64,000 nucleotides of DNA from Sthenelais limicola. Lineage: Eukaryota > Annelida > Polychaeta > Phyllodocida > Sigalionidae. Location of the stretch: contig OW804096.1 of NCBI GenBank assembly GCA_942159475.1, forward strand, positions 129,322,941 to 129,386,940, read 5' to 3'. Positions 62,272 to 64,000 of this stretch are shown here, one piece after another (position 1 is the stretch's first letter; every line of letters starts with the position of its first letter). The position numbers and the translations under genes were made by a program. Under the pieces are notes generated by a model. That model saw only the letters and a program-made list of their open reading frames with translations. It searched no databases and had not been told where the DNA came from.

Positions 62272-64000
62272 AGAAACAATAGCTCTTCCACTATGTTCAG
62301 ATATCTGAGCCAAATCGTCTTAGCGTTTCTATGGAAACGGGATAAACAACGCATTTTGTTTTTATCTTTTACGCATTTGATCTTTTACATGCATCCAAGT
62401 ATTTTCGATAATGCCCGTTTTCTTTAAATATTTTATAATCAATTTTAGATTTTGAATTATACACGGTGAAAAATGTGAGAATACCCATTCTTTGATCAGA
62501 CCTGCGTGGCACAAGAATAGTGAAGTTAAAAGCTGCAAATCAAACTTAGATTGTTTTCCCTCCAACAATTAGTGTTTTCTTCGGGAATTTTTTCAAACTG
62601 TTCTAATTTTTGTTTTTCTCATCAGGAACTTATATTTTCCAAAGTTTAGGGTTCAACATGCTCAGTACTCGGGAAACTGTATACATCTCTGGGCTCCTGC
62701 AAAAGATACCCCCTTGTCTCAGGATTTATTCAAATGACCTGTACAGTAGTTCTTTTGTAGTATTACTGAAATAGTTGAACTGATAGTTGAACTGATTCTA
62801 TAGTTAAAGGTGAACAATAAAGTAGAAGAGGGAGCATTATGCTTAAACGTACAATGACTATGGCTTAAAACACAGCTTAAAACATGTCGATTTTACCCCA
62901 TAATGAAAGATTTGTCGCGCTATATATAAGGATGAGCATTTGTCCCTTGTCACCAGAATCCCATGTCGATTTGTCGCTCTAAGACAGGGTCTATGTCGTT
63001 TGTCGTTTTAGGCATCAGGACCCCTCAGGTGTCTCGCTTGATAGTGAAAGCTTAATATTGCCAGTAAATCAGTATACACAATCCTTCCGAGAACAATACC
63101 AAGATGGTGACAAGATAGCAACAATATAGTTTACGTGCATTTGTCACTAGACAAGGACCCAAGTATTGATGAGATTGCTTCACGTCTTGAGAATGTCACT
63201 CTGGTATTTCCTTTGAGACTACAGCCTGAATACATTCGGAACACTGAATTCCCTCCATGCAGTATTGACCATCCCTAATGAAGTAGCCCGTGGACACATG
63301 TCCTGCGGAGATACTCCCAATATATTTTTTCTTGATGCCCATTTTGTACCCTCAAATGAATAATGTAAAATTTATGGGAAACTAGAATGGTGCATACCGA
63401 GGCTCATGTATTACCATGTACCATCCTCGACTTCCATAATAATTGGTTTCAGTTCCAATATATCGGGAACCCGCAGGTCTTCTACCTTTATACCAACTTG
63501 TCCCATTTTTATAGAGAAAGCCTTTGACACTGTCATTCCGTATGAGGTAATTTCACTTGTTATCATATGGTATTACTTCGGAAGATGAGACTCAGATAAA
63601 TGTCCACAAAAACCTGTAAATGTCAAGTTTCAATGCATAAAGATCGTTAGTCATACCAACGAGTCTGGAATTTATTCTCGTTGGTCATACGAATGGTTTT
63701 ACCAGTGGGATGAGGGCAGCTTTTGGGTTTAAAACTATACACAAAATCTTCCCTAACTCTGCTGAATATATTCTGTTCGAATGAAGAACACTTTCTCATT
63801 ATATGGGAAATAACTGCCGACTTGATCAGCTTTTATTGTAGAAGAAGTAATTTCGTGTGTAGGATTACAGCGACCCCCCTAATTACTTATACATTGCGTC
63901 TGTTGTTACGTCAAAGCCAGTGGAAGGATTTATCCACATAGCAGAGCCTCTCTGTGCTAATCATGAAATAGTCTCAGATCCTCATTGGGTAGGATCATTT

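Larger units (their letters stand above)
61351..64000. other. Right-hand end of window, no gene recognised
   Basis: Contains a G-rich run (61972-62002) and small foldbacks (62029-62143, 62218-62271). Open frames are short and motif-free. Confidence 0.5.

Overview
The window reads as a piece of an AT-rich invertebrate genome. It has intron-rich genes with short exons (about 40 to 200 bases, phases preserved across GT-AG boundaries), long introns, and many short foldback/MITE-like elements, microsatellites and G-runs. The gene set (Elongator subunit ELP2, a death-domain protein, a RING/UBR-like protein, a sorting-nexin-type FERM protein) fits an animal. A marine deuterostome, possibly an echinoderm, is a guess from general sequence flavour only. 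Nothing looks prokaryotic or viral.

Layout. 1-10328: no gene recognised. 10525-15425 (+): a two-exon coding region for a 643-residue coiled-coil plus death-domain protein. 16436-24738 (-): a complete 20-exon ELP2 gene (834 residues), convergent with the first gene. 24739-26196: intergenic region holding two MITEs and perfect CRE and AP-1 half-palindromes. 26197-32056 (+): a gene divergent from ELP2, coding for a RING finger, a helical linker, a possible beta-grasp domain and a C-terminal UBR-box-like zinc cluster. Its first exon is tentative. 33106-37302: a 2.1-kb segment present twice in perfect tandem, ending six bases before the next start codon. 37308-52503 (+): a nine-exon, 316-residue gene that matches the FERM module of the SNX17/SNX27/SNX31 sorting nexins but has no PX or PDZ domain. 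52504-64000: no convincing host gene; repeats dominate, including a roughly 4.7-kb cluster of direct and inverted copies rich in TGTCT/AGACA.

The four genes do not form an obvious pathway. ELP2 acts in tRNA wobble-uridine modification, the RING protein is probably a ubiquitin ligase, the FERM protein probably binds endosomal cargo or membranes, and the death-domain protein probably acts as an adaptor. The most unusual items are the PX-less sorting-nexin-type FERM protein, the RING/UBR-like architecture, the perfect upstream duplication, two decayed hammerhead-ribozyme-like motifs, and MITEs whose terminal repeats carry CRE or AP-1 sites. All exon structures were worked out by hand from reading frames, splice sites and remembered family sequences; no search was run.
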